Source: a bacterium SCSIO 12696
GTDB lineage: Bacteria > Pseudomonadota > Gammaproteobacteria > Pseudomonadales > Porticoccaceae
NCBI GenBank assembly: GCA_024397955.1
Contig: CP073744.1
Coordinates: forward strand, 2,429,001 to 2,493,000
Direction of reading: 5' to 3'
DNA: 64,000 bases
Shown: piece by piece, positions 46,883 through 55,820 of the stretch
Numbering within the stretch: position 1 is the first letter of the stretch
How the letters are laid out: each line of letters begins with the position of its first letter
The notes under the pieces: generated by a model
Databases searched by the model: none
The model's input: the letters and a program-made list of their open reading frames with translations, nothing else
Told to the model about the DNA's origin: nothing
Position numbers and translations under genes: made by a program

Positions 46883-46977
46883 CAACTGGTATTATTTGAA
46901 ATTAGAAAATAGCCTCGCATTGTATATCGAGACTAAGGCGTTTCGCTCGCTTCCCTGCGATGGCGAAAACCTATTGT

Positions 46978-49116
46978 CTAACGTTTTTTGAGCAAGTCTT
47001 TCAGCAGGCCTTTGAGTTGGTCTTTGCTGTTTTGTGGCGGTTGTTGTTCTGGTGTTTGTTCCGGTGTTTGCTCACTTTCTTGCGGCTGCTCACTGCCAAG
47101 CAGCTTATCCAGCAGCCGCTGCTTTTGCCGGTCTAGCAGGGTGCGGGTTATCAGGTCGGTCATGGCGTTGGTCATCACGCCGTTGATGTCCGCCACCGGG
47201 CCTTTCAAGTGCAGGGGAATGTCGCGGTTCTGAATCGATTTACTGCGCAGTACACAGCCTTGTTCACTGGATTTGGGGTTGTTGATCGCCAACACCACGT
47301 GCAAATCCATCAGTTGATCTTGAAGTTGCAAATTACCCTGGCTGCGTAGTGTCAGGTTGCCGACACCGCTGTTCAGGCTTTGCAGGGTTAGGGTTTGGCC
47401 ATTAAGAGCAAAGGTGCCCGCCGTATTGTTTAGTTGAGTGCCCGGCTGCCAGGATTCCGGCTGCTGGTTTTTGTCACCGGCGACGGCACAGAATTGTTGC
47501 TCGATATTGGTGGCACTGTAGTGGCCATTGGTCATGGCAAAGTTGCCGGAGCCTTTGATGTTATTGCTCAATGCATCGCCACTGTTGCCCTGGGTAGTGC
47601 CGCTGAATTCCAGATTGCCGCGGCCGCTCAGCTCGTTGAAGTCCGCCAGGGTAGACAGCGCTTGCCCCAAATCTACGGACTTGCCTGCAACCGCAAACGC
47701 CAGTGTGGGTTCCTTGGGTGCCATGTCGATGCGGGCATTGGCGCTAAGGGTACCGCCAAAACCGTTGGCGGACGCGCTGGCCAGTTGCAGTACCTGGCCA
47801 TTGCCAAAGGTATTGACGCGCAGGTTATCCAGTTGAACGCCGCTGGCGGTCAACTGATTAAGGCTGAATTCGATCTGCCCGCGGCCGCCTTGCAGTGCCG
47901 CCAAGGGTGCCAGCAGTGGTGCAAAGACCGCCTGATTGGGGGTAGCGGGTTGTTCAGTTTTTTGGGTTTCTGTTTCGGTTTCCGGGAAGTAGCGATCCAG
48001 ATTCAACTGGGTGCCGTTGAGTTGCGCGTTGATTTTGCGCTGCGCTGACAAGTTGGCGGACAGCTCGCCATTGAGCGTAAAGTCATCCACCACCAGTGCC
48101 AGCTGGGATACCTGGTAATCATCGCCGCTGATATTGAATTGGGCGTCCAGCGCCAGTTGGTTAATGGCTGGGCTGTCTGGTGCCAATGTTGCCAGTAGGT
48201 TGCTGGGGTCAAAGTTCGGAATGCTGAGTTGCCCATCGACCACCGGGGTTTTACTCAAGTCTTTGACGCTGGCTGTCAAGGTCAGGGGAATATCGTCTAT
48301 GCGGGCGTTGGCTTGAGACAGCGCCAGTGTATCCTTGAGCAAATCCAGCTCGGCGGTAAAGCCAATGCTGGCCTTGTGGTTGCCATATTCACTGCTGTTG
48401 GCGGTGAGTTCCAGTTTGCCGTCCTGTAAGACGATGCGTTGCAGGTTTTCGTTGAGTACCGATGCGGTCAGCTCAACCGTTGCTCGGTCGGCTTCGTCTT
48501 TAATGGTTGTGGTAAACGCCAATTGAATGGGGAAGCCGCGATTTTCCAGATTGATGCCTTGGCTGGCCACAGTGAGATTATTCAGGCGCCGCTTAAGTCG
48601 GCCATTTTCCAGCAGCTCCAGAGTGCCATTGGTTACCGACAAATTGTCGATCGCCAGGGGAGTGGGTGCCTGTTCAGCGGTATTGGCGGGGGTCGCCTGA
48701 GTGGCGGTGGGTGTTGCGGCAATGGCTGCGGCTTTCTGACCAGCGTTGCTGTCGGTCAGCTCCAGTTGAACCAACGGCTTGTCTACGGCGATTTTTTTCA
48801 CTGCCAGCTCGCCCCGTATCAGGCTGGCCAGTTCCAGGGCCAAATCCGCTTGCTGAATGTGTATGTCTGGCAGCTGTTGGCCGTGAATGCGGGTGTCGGC
48901 AATGGTAATGGCCACATCTGGCCACAGTTGCCAGCTCAAGTCGCCGTTGATGTTCAGCTTTACCTGATTGTCTTTGGCCAGTTGTTCCAGCTGTGGCTTG
49001 TACTGGTTTGGGTCTACTGCGAACAGCAGTACGGCAGCCCCGATCAGTACCAGGGCAATGACTGCGAGAGGAAGGCCAATGGCCCACTTGAGGGTCTTTT
49101 TCACAATGTTCTCCAT
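46978..49116 (-). CDS. AsmA-family envelope protein
   Basis: 712 aa starting MENIVKKTLKWAIGLPLAVIALVLIGAAVLLFAV, one N-terminal helix, then the AsmA signature VDPNQYKPQLEQLAKDNQVKLNINGDLSW. The rest is a long repeated beta-groove, with a Gln/Glu/Pro-rich C-terminal tail (EQPQESEQTPEQTPEQ). AsmA-like proteins move or organise glycerophospholipids between the membranes. The tail looks low-complexity. Confidence 0.9.
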   Translation of the reverse strand: MENIVKKTLKWAIGLPLAVIALVLIGAAVLLFAVDPNQYKPQLEQLAKDNQVKLNINGDLSWQLWPDVAITIADTRIHGQQLPDIHIQQADLALELASLIRGELAVKKIAVDKPLVQLELTDSNAGQKAAAIAATPTATQATPANTAEQAPTPLAIDNLSVTNGTLELLENGRLKRRLNNLTVASQGINLENRGFPIQLAFTTTIKDEADRATVELTASVLNENLQRIVLQDGKLELTANSSEYGNHKASIGFTAELDLLKDTLALSQANARIDDIPLTLTASVKDLSKTPVVDGQLSIPNFDPSNLLATLAPDSPAINQLALDAQFNISGDDYQVSQLALVVDDFTLNGELSANLSAQRKINAQLNGTQLNLDRYFPETETETQKTEQPATPNQAVFAPLLAPLAALQGGRGQIEFSLNQLTASGVQLDNLRVNTFGNGQVLQLASASANGFGGTLSANARIDMAPKEPTLAFAVAGKSVDLGQALSTLADFNELSGRGNLEFSGTTQGNSGDALSNNIKGSGNFAMTNGHYSATNIEQQFCAVAGDKNQQPESWQPGTQLNNTAGTFALNGQTLTLQSLNSGVGNLTLRSQGNLQLQDQLMDLHVVLAINNPKSSEQGCVLRSKSIQNRDIPLHLKGPVADINGVMTNAMTDLITRTLLDRQKQRLLDKLLGSEQPQESEQTPEQTPEQQPPQNSKDQLKGLLKDLLKKR

Positions 49117-49237
49117 TCTTCGTACTGGCTGTCGCAAGCGCGTGCAGTGTAGCGAATAGGACTGGAGAAGTTAGAGAAAGTTTTCACGGCCCTGCACTGG
49201 TAAATAGGGTGCAGGGCCGTGAAAGGGGTGGAGCCGA

Positions 49238-51316
49238 TTAGAAAGTAGTGCGAATGCCTACTTGAATATGACGGCCCGCTGCCGGTGCTTCATTACGCAG
49301 GAATGAAGTGGAGTGGCGAATCTGTTCGTCCAGCAAGTTGCCTACTTTCAGGAACAGGGTGTGGTCGCCGCCAGCGGCGTTCAGTTTGTAGCTGATGTTG
49401 GCGTCTACATCGGTGTAACCGGGAGTGGTGGTTTCACCTTCGCCAGCGCGGTTTTGGTCGTCCACTTCGGTCCAGCGCAGTTTCGCGCTCCACTGGTCCT
49501 GCTGGTATTCCAGCTCAGCGCCGTAACGGGTTGGCGTGATGCGGGGGACATCGCGGCTGATGCCAAGGCCTGAGTCCAGAGAGGCGCGTACCTGATCGCC
49601 AAACACATTCACTGTCAGTGTGTCAGTGATGGGCTTGCTCGCGGTAATTTCAAAACCGGTGAACACCGCATCCTGCTGTATGTAGTTAAATACCGGCAGC
49701 CCTTCCATTTCTTCACCAGTGCGTAGCTGGTAAATAAAGTCACGGATGTCGTTCTGGTAGACGATGGCCGACAGCTCGAAGTCGCCGTGGTAGTGGTAGC
49801 CCAGCTCAAAGTTGGTGCTGGCTTCTTCTTCGAGGCTGGTGTCACCAAAAATAAACTGGCGAGTCGCCAGGTGAGCGCCATTAGAGAACAGCTCTTCTAC
49901 GGTGGGAGCACGCTCGGCACTGGTAAGGCTGATGCTAAAGTGCTGGTTGTCGGCGAACAGCCACTGGGTGGCCACAGACAGTGTGGTGGTGTTGTGGGCA
50001 ACCTGCGGTGAATTAACCGGGGTGATTTCCTGGCGTTCGGTACGCACACCGAGCTCCAGGTGCCAGTTTTCCGTTTGCAGGTCTTCCAGCCAGAAAAAGC
50101 CGTAATTGCTGATTTCGACAGGGGCTACAAAAAAGTCTTCTTCAAAAAAGGCTTCTTCGCCCACTGCGGCAAAGTCGGTCATTTTGAGTTGCAGGCCAAT
50201 AGCGCCGTGCCAATTTTCCCAGGGGTTGTGCACCGCTTCTATTCGGCCTTCCCAGCCGTCGACGGTAAAACGGGTGCCCACTTCGTCACCTTCCAGCTCA
50301 ACGTGCTCGTAGTCGTTGTAAGCGATGTCGATGTTAAGGGATTCAAAACCGCCCCAGGGATCAGCTACTTGAGCTTTGAAGTCATAGCGGGTTTGCTCCA
50401 GGTCGATGCGGATGATTTCTTCCTCTTCTTCCTCGCCTTCCTCTTCTTCACCCTCTTCGTGGGCGTGGGCACCAGGGGGGATACCGTAGTTGTTTTCCAG
50501 GCGGCTGATGCTGAAGCCGGCGTAGTTGTCTTCATCTACCCAGGCAAAGCCAGCAGAAGCACTTTTGGTGTTGGCGTCACTGTTGTCCACGAAACCAATA
50601 GTGGTTTCTTCTTCCTCGTGTTCCTCTTCCTCTTCTTCGTGCTCTTCCTCTTCCAGCAGAGCAGGGCCGTCAATGCTGATGTTGTTGCTGCTGCGGTACA
50701 CGCCATCCAGGTGCCAGGCAAAATTGCCTTCGCCACCGTCGATTTTGAACACGGCGTTGTCGCCGTTGTTGGCGCTGTTGTGCCGTAGCTCAAGCGCGCT
50801 TTCGATACCCTCAGGCACGGTTGTGGGGATGCGGTTGTCGATAACGTTAACCACACCGCCGATAGCACCGTTACCAAAACGCAGGGTAGAGGGGCCGCGC
50901 AGTACTTCAATGCGCTCTGCCAGCAGTGGCTCGGTGCCGCTGGCGTGGTCTGGGCTGGTGTTGGAGGCGTCCAGAGTGTCGATGTTGTTTTGCAGCACTT
51001 TCACCCGGTTGGCGTTTTGCCCACGAATCACCGGCAAACCAACGCTGGGGCCAAAAGAGGCGGTACTGATGCCGGGCTGGTTTTTCAGGGTTTCGCCAAT
51101 AGACGCAGCGGCGGTTTCCAGTAATAAGTCACCGGAAAGTACTGTGATTCCCTGAATGACCTTGTCCTGGTCATTGTGCACCGGCGACGCAGTGGTGATG
51201 ATTTCTTCTTGCGCTTTATCGGTGTTTTGCTGTGCGTCTTCGGCAGCAGCGGGGAATGCAAAAGTGCCTACCAGCAAAAGTGGCAAACTGTTGCTAATGC
51301 TTAGTGTGTGATTCAT
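49238..51316 (-). CDS. TonB-dependent zinc receptor (ZnuD-like)
   Basis: 692 aa from ATG 51316. Signal peptide to about 27, plug domain about 40-160 (GQNANRVKVLQNNIDTLDASNTSPDHASG, VLRGPSTLRFGNGAIGGVVNV) and a 22-stranded barrel ending VGIRTTF with terminal Phe. Two extracellular-loop inserts are packed with Glu/His: ALLEEEEHEEEEEEH (DNA 50606-50654) and AHEEGEEEEGEE (50417-50470). Such loops in ZnuD bind Zn2+. Together with the Zur box at 51888-51930 and the CPLC protein upstream, zinc uptake is well supported. Confidence 0.85.
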   Translation of the reverse strand: MNHTLSISNSLPLLLVGTFAFPAAAEDAQQNTDKAQEEIITTASPVHNDQDKVIQGITVLSGDLLLETAAASIGETLKNQPGISTASFGPSVGLPVIRGQNANRVKVLQNNIDTLDASNTSPDHASGTEPLLAERIEVLRGPSTLRFGNGAIGGVVNVIDNRIPTTVPEGIESALELRHNSANNGDNAVFKIDGGEGNFAWHLDGVYRSSNNISIDGPALLEEEEHEEEEEEHEEEETTIGFVDNSDANTKSASAGFAWVDEDNYAGFSISRLENNYGIPPGAHAHEEGEEEEGEEEEEEIIRIDLEQTRYDFKAQVADPWGGFESLNIDIAYNDYEHVELEGDEVGTRFTVDGWEGRIEAVHNPWENWHGAIGLQLKMTDFAAVGEEAFFEEDFFVAPVEISNYGFFWLEDLQTENWHLELGVRTERQEITPVNSPQVAHNTTTLSVATQWLFADNQHFSISLTSAERAPTVEELFSNGAHLATRQFIFGDTSLEEEASTNFELGYHYHGDFELSAIVYQNDIRDFIYQLRTGEEMEGLPVFNYIQQDAVFTGFEITASKPITDTLTVNVFGDQVRASLDSGLGISRDVPRITPTRYGAELEYQQDQWSAKLRWTEVDDQNRAGEGETTTPGYTDVDANISYKLNAAGGDHTLFLKVGNLLDEQIRHSTSFLRNEAPAAGRHIQVGIRTTF

Positions 51317-51413
51317 GGTTCTACCTTGGTGTTGAACCTCCATAGGGAGGCATAAACGATCTGACGGTATAGCACCGCCTAACTCTACAAATTAGTTACA
51401 GGAGGGGTATTTA

Positions 51414-51809
51414 TCAGGAAATAACAGGTGGTGCGCGAGCACCGAAGGGCAGCTGCAGGCGCTCTTGTAGGGCCTTCGCTACAAAGGTGGAGCGATAAAA
51501 TTCCGGTGATACAGCAATGCTTGGCAGTACCGTGGCAGCAATGACTTTGCTTTTGTCGGCAGCAAGGCATAAGGGGCAGGAGCTTTCTGAGCCTTGTTCC
51601 TGAGAATGAGGCGAATCCACATCAGTGCTGTGGTAGTGGTCAGCGCTTATACCAACAACAGAGCCAACGTCAGTGATGTTGGTGCTGTGAATATGACTGG
51701 CGGACCCGATGGTTGCGCACAGGAACAGCGCCGACAGCAAATATATCAGGGCTGCTTTACGGCCCCGATGGTTGTCACGTTGTGATTGCCTGTGCGTGTA
51801 GATGCCCAA
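51414..51809 (-). CDS. DUF2946-like small exported protein with CPLC motif
   Basis: About 131 aa but without an ATG: the frame begins with TTG at 51809, weak ribosome site. Basic N-terminus, a helix about 19-36 (AALIYLLSALFLCATIGSA), then a His/Asp-rich stretch (HIHSTN, HYHSTDVDSPHS) and SCPLCLAAD, the CPxC motif typical of DUF2946-type metal-associated proteins that sit beside TonB receptors. Likely periplasmic metal handling for the downstream receptor. The true start is doubtful; a 44-aa ATG frame overlaps it from 51880. Confidence 0.7.
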   Translation of the reverse strand: MGIYTHRQSQRDNHRGRKAALIYLLSALFLCATIGSASHIHSTNITDVGSVVGISADHYHSTDVDSPHSQEQGSESSCPLCLAADKSKVIAATVLPSIAVSPEFYRSTFVAKALQERLQLPFGARAPPVIS

Positions 51810-51887
51810 TGGCCCGAACCGTCTTTGTGCTGCGAACTGCCTGCAAGCAGCGTTGCAAGAAAAGGGCGGCTATTGTCCATAAAACCG

Positions 51888-51930
51888 CCCCAAACATCAA
51901 ATGTTATATCATAACAATTGATGCTTGGGG
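51888..51930. promoter_or_regulatory. Zur-box inside a 43-bp near-perfect palindrome
   Basis: The centre, TGTTATATCATAACA at 51902-51916, is close to the Zur consensus TGTTATAATATAACA. Beyond it the palindrome continues: 20-nt arms (51888-51907 and 51911-51930), 18 of 20 pairing, outer words CCCCAA / TTGGGG. It lies 78 nt upstream of the TTG start of the CPLC gene. Repression of zinc uptake at high zinc is the expected role; it could also fold as an RNA hairpin. Confidence 0.7.
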
Positions 51931-51957
51931 TATTCCGTACAGTGGGCCTGTTGATTC

Positions 51958-52875
51958 TTAGTTGGAAAGGCCGTTAGAGCTGGGTACCTGGAACAATGTT
52001 GTATCCAGTAACGGCAGGCCGGTGTAGCTCAAATTGAGTTTTTGGCAGCAGAGCTGAAAGCGCTGTTGCACCATGCGGGCAAACTCTGCCGCACAGCTGT
52101 TCACATTGGCTTGGCTGAGCCTGAGAATACGCTCTGCCTGCTCGGGATAATGTTTTTCCAGCCAGTGCTGGAAGTCGCCCAACGCTTCGGTTGGCAAATC
52201 CAGGTATTGGTACCCGGCCGCCCAGGCCCCCGCTTTTTTGGCGGCTGACAACAGCTGTTCCATGTCGGCGTCGTTCACCACCGGAATCAGTGGGGCCACG
52301 TTGGCACCTACGGGAATGCCAGTATCGCTCAGCCGGGAAATGGTTTTCAGGCGAGCTGTGGGGGAAGAGGTGTTGGGTTCAATTTGCCGGCTGAGCTGGG
52401 TATCCAGAGTGTGCAAGCACACTTCTACGGTGCATAACCGCTGTTCTGCCATTTCGGCCAAGATATCCAGATCTTTCACAATCAAATGGCTTTTGGTGAT
52501 GATATGCACCGGGTGTTTGTGGGCCAATAGCAGCTGCAAAATACCGCGAGTTTGCTCCAGGCGCTTGCTGCCAGCCTGATAAGGATCCTGAGTGGTACCC
52601 AACGTCAACGGGGTGGGGTGATACCCCGGACGATTCAGTTCACGAGCTAGGCGGCGAACAGGCTGGCTTTTTTCCAGCAGTGCATTCAATGGGTTGCCGC
52701 AGTGGTGGTGGATCGGTTGCTGCATGGGGGCAAGCGACACCTTGATCGGCTTTTTGGAGGCGTTGGACGTTTGGCGAAACCGTTGAGCCATGCCAGGGGT
52801 TGTGGCTGTGCCCAATAGCTGGCGAAAAACACCGATGGCTCTGTTGCTGTGATAGCGATGGTTGCTGAGTATCAT
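51958..52875 (-). CDS. SOS-box gene, PA0069/SPL-like protein without radical-SAM cysteines
   Basis: 305 aa with GGAGG 7 nt before ATG 52875. From residue about 70 on it matches the PA0069-family radical SAM proteins (relatives of spore photoproduct lyase): ELNRPGYHPTPLTLGTTQDPYQ, HPVHIITKSHLIVKDLDIL, VEVCLHTLDTQLSRQIEPNTSS, TGIPVGANVAPLIPVVND. Those normally carry a C-x3-C-x2-C iron-sulfur motif at the N-terminus; here the region reads QQPIHHHCGNPLNALLEKS with no cysteine triad. So it seems unable to bind the usual cluster. Two LexA boxes lie upstream, so DNA damage should induce it. Confidence 0.8.
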   Translation of the reverse strand: MILSNHRYHSNRAIGVFRQLLGTATTPGMAQRFRQTSNASKKPIKVSLAPMQQPIHHHCGNPLNALLEKSQPVRRLARELNRPGYHPTPLTLGTTQDPYQAGSKRLEQTRGILQLLLAHKHPVHIITKSHLIVKDLDILAEMAEQRLCTVEVCLHTLDTQLSRQIEPNTSSPTARLKTISRLSDTGIPVGANVAPLIPVVNDADMEQLLSAAKKAGAWAAGYQYLDLPTEALGDFQHWLEKHYPEQAERILRLSQANVNSCAAEFARMVQQRFQLCCQKLNLSYTGLPLLDTTLFQVPSSNGLSN

Positions 52876-52899
52876 TGCTGCGCCTCCAAAAAAGAGATA

Positions 52900-52915
52900 C
52901 TGTATTTGTGTACAG
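52900..52915 (-). promoter_or_regulatory. LexA (SOS) box 1
   Basis: CTGTATTTGTGTACAG fits CTGT-N8-ACAG exactly. 25 nt upstream of ATG 52875, between the promoter and the GGAGG site. Confidence 0.75.
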
Positions 52916-52924
52916 TTTCGAATA

Positions 52925-52940
52925 CTGTATACAAATACAG
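52925..52940 (-). promoter_or_regulatory. LexA (SOS) box 2 over the promoter
   Basis: CTGTATACAAATACAG, near the ideal CTGTATATATATACAG. On the minus strand a TTTACC -35 and TACAGT -10 with 17-nt spacing can be drawn through it, so LexA would block the polymerase. Confidence 0.8.
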
Positions 52941-53004
52941 TTTAAAGGTAAAGCCTTTATTGTGAGTGGCGGTGAGTGCCTGGCGGGTTCTGTGGTGGCG
53001 GCAT

Positions 53005-53036
53005 AAAAAAGGCCCCTCTGCATAACAGAGAGGCCT
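53005..53036 (-). terminator. Terminator of the universal stress gene
   Basis: Minus-strand hairpin with GGCC-CTCTG / CAGAG-GGCC arms (one mismatch), CATAA loop, then six T. Confidence 0.8.
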
Positions 53037-53065
53037 TGGTTCTCGGCGCAGTAACGTTGGAGTTG

Positions 53066-53857
53066 TTACACCAGCATCATCACATCCTGAGGCAGGCCGC
53101 CAATAATCTTCTCAACGGTGTTGCCGCGCAACGCACCTTTAAGCCCGGTACGGCGTTGGGTGCCCATCAAAATCATATCGGCGTCGATGTCTTTGGCTAC
53201 GCGGGGGATCACTTGGTCCGGGTCGCCCTGCTGTACGTGAATGCGCTCGTTGGGCACATCCGCCAGACGGGCAATGGCGCTGCGGTCGGGGAAGTGCATG
53301 GAATCGCTGTAGCAGTTCACCAGATGCAAGTCGGCGTTGTAGCGCTGTGCCGCCCACTGGCCGCGGGATGCCACGGTTTGGTTAAGCTGCTGGTACTTGC
53401 TGTCTTGCACTTTAATGGCCGCCAGCAGTTTTTTGCGGGGGCGGTTGTTCTCCGGGCGGATCAACAGCACTGGAGTTTGGGCGTTGCGCAGGAAGTTCCA
53501 GCGGTCGTCGTTCAACACTTTGTCATTGCCGTTTTTGTAGAGCGGCAACATCACCAGATTGGCTTGGTACTTTTCCACGGCGTTGTGTAACACCTGTGGC
53601 AGAGAGGCACCCCAGCCCAATTCCAGTTGGTATTCCACCTTGTCTTGAAATGCCATGGACATCAAACCGCTGAGCCAGCCCTGACCCTTGATGACCGGAG
53701 TTTTGGCCAGGTCGTCGGTATCCGGGGTAACCAGAATCACCAGCCGGGAACGCTCTTCTGGCTTACGGATTTTGGCGTTGGCGATGGCGCGGTCCATCGC
53801 CGGGTGGGTTTCTTGTTGAGGGTCGACAACGACCAGTACAGTTTCTTGGGTGGACAT
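53066..53857 (-). CDS. Tandem universal stress protein (UspE-like)
   Basis: 263 aa from ATG 53857, two Usp domains (about 1-125 and 135-263). The second keeps the ATP-binding signature in LMGTQRRTGLKGALRGNTVEKI (G-2x-G-9x-G type); the first is more degenerate. Tandem Usp proteins of the UspE type are stress-induced. Its neighbour upstream (53962) is AbgT on the same strand. Confidence 0.88.
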   Translation of the reverse strand: MSTQETVLVVVDPQQETHPAMDRAIANAKIRKPEERSRLVILVTPDTDDLAKTPVIKGQGWLSGLMSMAFQDKVEYQLELGWGASLPQVLHNAVEKYQANLVMLPLYKNGNDKVLNDDRWNFLRNAQTPVLLIRPENNRPRKKLLAAIKVQDSKYQQLNQTVASRGQWAAQRYNADLHLVNCYSDSMHFPDRSAIARLADVPNERIHVQQGDPDQVIPRVAKDIDADMILMGTQRRTGLKGALRGNTVEKIIGGLPQDVMMLV

Positions 53858-53961
53858 GGCTGTCACTCCAGTAGGTTAAAAGTGGCGCCATTATAGAAAT
53901 CGCCAACCCACAGAAACTGATCTGGATCAGGTAAACATAAGGAGATTTTGTGAACCTTTAC

Positions 53962-55509
53962 TCACTGTGGATAGGTATAACCCGCACCGAACCCCAACGG
54001 AATACCAAGCCCCCAATAAGCCAGCAGGAACAGTGACCAACACACCAGGAACACCAGCGAGTACGGCAGCATCATCGACACCAGATTACCGATGCCGGTT
54101 TGCTTCACATAGCGCTGACAATACACCACCACCAGCGGAAAGTAGGGCATCAGCGGAGTGATGATATTGGTGGAAGAGTCCCCCACTCGGTAGGCCGCCT
54201 GGGTGAGTTCGGGCGAGAAGCCCAGCTGCATCAGCATGGGCACAAAGATGGGGGCCAGCAGCGCCCATTTGGCGGAGGCAGAACCCACAAAAATATTAAC
54301 AAACCCCACCAGCAAAATAATACCGAACAGAGTAACGCCGCCGGGCAGGGCAAAGCTCTTTAATACCTCGGCGCCTTTTACCGCCAGCAGTGCGCCGATG
54401 TTGGAATCCCCGAAGGCTTTGACAAACAGGGCGCAGAAGAACGCCATCACAATGTAATAGCCCATGCCAGACATGGATTTACTCATGGCATCGATCACCG
54501 CTTTGCCGTTTTCAAAGGTACCGGCAATGCGGCCGTAGACCACACCGGGGATTAAAAACAGCAGTAAAATCAGCGGCACGATGGACTGCATAATCGGCGC
54601 CTGGAACGAGTTCAACGAGCCGCTGGCATCGCGGAACGGGGAGTCGGCGGGCAGCAATACCAGCACCAGTAAAACCATCCCTGCCAGCATGGTGAATGCT
54701 GCGGCCAAAAAGGCCTTTTTCTCTCGGGGGGCGACGGTGCTTAAATCTTCTGCGGGCTCGATATCGTCGTTCAGCGCCGCGGTTTTTTGCAGGCGTGGCT
54801 CTATCACTTTGTCGGTTAAAAACCAGCCAAGGGCGATCACCAATACACTGGAAACCGCAGTAAAGAAGTAATTGCCCAGCGGGTTGACCTCAATACTGGG
54901 GTCAATAATTTGCGCGGCAGGTTGGGTAAAGCCCTGCAGCAATGGGTCCAGCGCTGAGGGTGCCGGGTTGGCGCTAAAACCACCGGATACTCCGGCAAAG
55001 GCCGCGGCGATACCCGCCAATGGATGGCGGCCAGCGGCGTAAAAAATAATGCCGCCCAGGGGAATCACCAGCACATAGCCGGCATCGATGGCGCTGTGGC
55101 TGAGCAGGCCAATCAAAATCACCATGGGCGTTAACAGCGCAGTAGGCGTGCGCCGCAGCATCAGCTTCAGGCCGGTGTTAATGAACTTGGACTCATCCGC
55201 AACCCCCACACCCAGCATGGCCACCAGCACAACCCCCAGCGGCGCAAAGCCGGTAAAGGTCTTCACCATATTGGACAGGAAGCTGGCCAACTCCGTGCCG
55301 GTGAGCAGGTTGACTACCTCAAGGGGCGCCCCGGTTTTAGGGTGGTTAATTCCAAAGTCCACGCCGGACAGCAGCCAGGACAGTAGCCAGACAATCACCA
55401 GTGCGTACAGAAACAAAATGGCCGGGTCGGGCAACTTATTGCCCACCAGCTCAACCTTGTTGAGCACGCGGTTCATCAGGGTAGGGGAAGCATCGGTTGC
55501 GTTTGTCAT
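53962..55509 (-). CDS. abgT: AbgT-family aminobenzoyl-glutamate transporter
   Basis: 515 aa with about 11-13 helices. GVSGGFSANPAPSALDPLLQGFTQ and NPLGNYFFTAVSS are AbgT signatures. The family takes up p-aminobenzoyl-glutamate or exports sulfonamide-like drugs by proton exchange. No abgAB hydrolase genes are nearby, so efflux (MtrF-like) is as likely. Confidence 0.9.
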   Translation of the reverse strand: MTNATDASPTLMNRVLNKVELVGNKLPDPAILFLYALVIVWLLSWLLSGVDFGINHPKTGAPLEVVNLLTGTELASFLSNMVKTFTGFAPLGVVLVAMLGVGVADESKFINTGLKLMLRRTPTALLTPMVILIGLLSHSAIDAGYVLVIPLGGIIFYAAGRHPLAGIAAAFAGVSGGFSANPAPSALDPLLQGFTQPAAQIIDPSIEVNPLGNYFFTAVSSVLVIALGWFLTDKVIEPRLQKTAALNDDIEPAEDLSTVAPREKKAFLAAAFTMLAGMVLLVLVLLPADSPFRDASGSLNSFQAPIMQSIVPLILLLFLIPGVVYGRIAGTFENGKAVIDAMSKSMSGMGYYIVMAFFCALFVKAFGDSNIGALLAVKGAEVLKSFALPGGVTLFGIILLVGFVNIFVGSASAKWALLAPIFVPMLMQLGFSPELTQAAYRVGDSSTNIITPLMPYFPLVVVYCQRYVKQTGIGNLVSMMLPYSLVFLVCWSLFLLAYWGLGIPLGFGAGYTYPQ

Positions 55510-55709
55510 TATTCTCGCCTCTGCAAATAGTTGGCTTATTTAAGCCGAAGGGCTGTGGCGAGGCAAATCTCTGCTACAATCGCCCACGTTCGTGGATGAC
55601 ACCCGCCCAGAGATAAGCGCCTGGCCCCGGGAAAACGTGCGAACATCGAGCAACCTGTTGTAGCAATGCGGCGAAGCCGCGAGCAAATAGAACCGCCGTA
55701 GAGCGAAGG

Positions 55710-55810
55710 CTATTGTTCGTAGGCAAGGCGCCCGAGGTGAGCGGCGAGGAGCATACAAAAGTATGTGACGAGCAGCGAACCCGAAGGGTAACGCAGCATA
55801 CGGACAATAG
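55710..55810. repeat. 101-bp inverted-repeat element upstream of ssrA
   Basis: Ends CTATTGTTCGTAGG and CATACGGACAATAG are complementary at 12 of 14 positions. The centre is CATAC-AAAA-GTATG. Between them the two halves pair imperfectly, so the whole element can fold as one long hairpin. It resembles short MITE- or REP-type elements and lies 10 nt before the tmRNA 5' end. A TACAAT -10 candidate lies far upstream at 55575. I see no gene in 55511-55709. Confidence 0.6.
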
Positions 55811-55820
55811 ACACAGCTCT

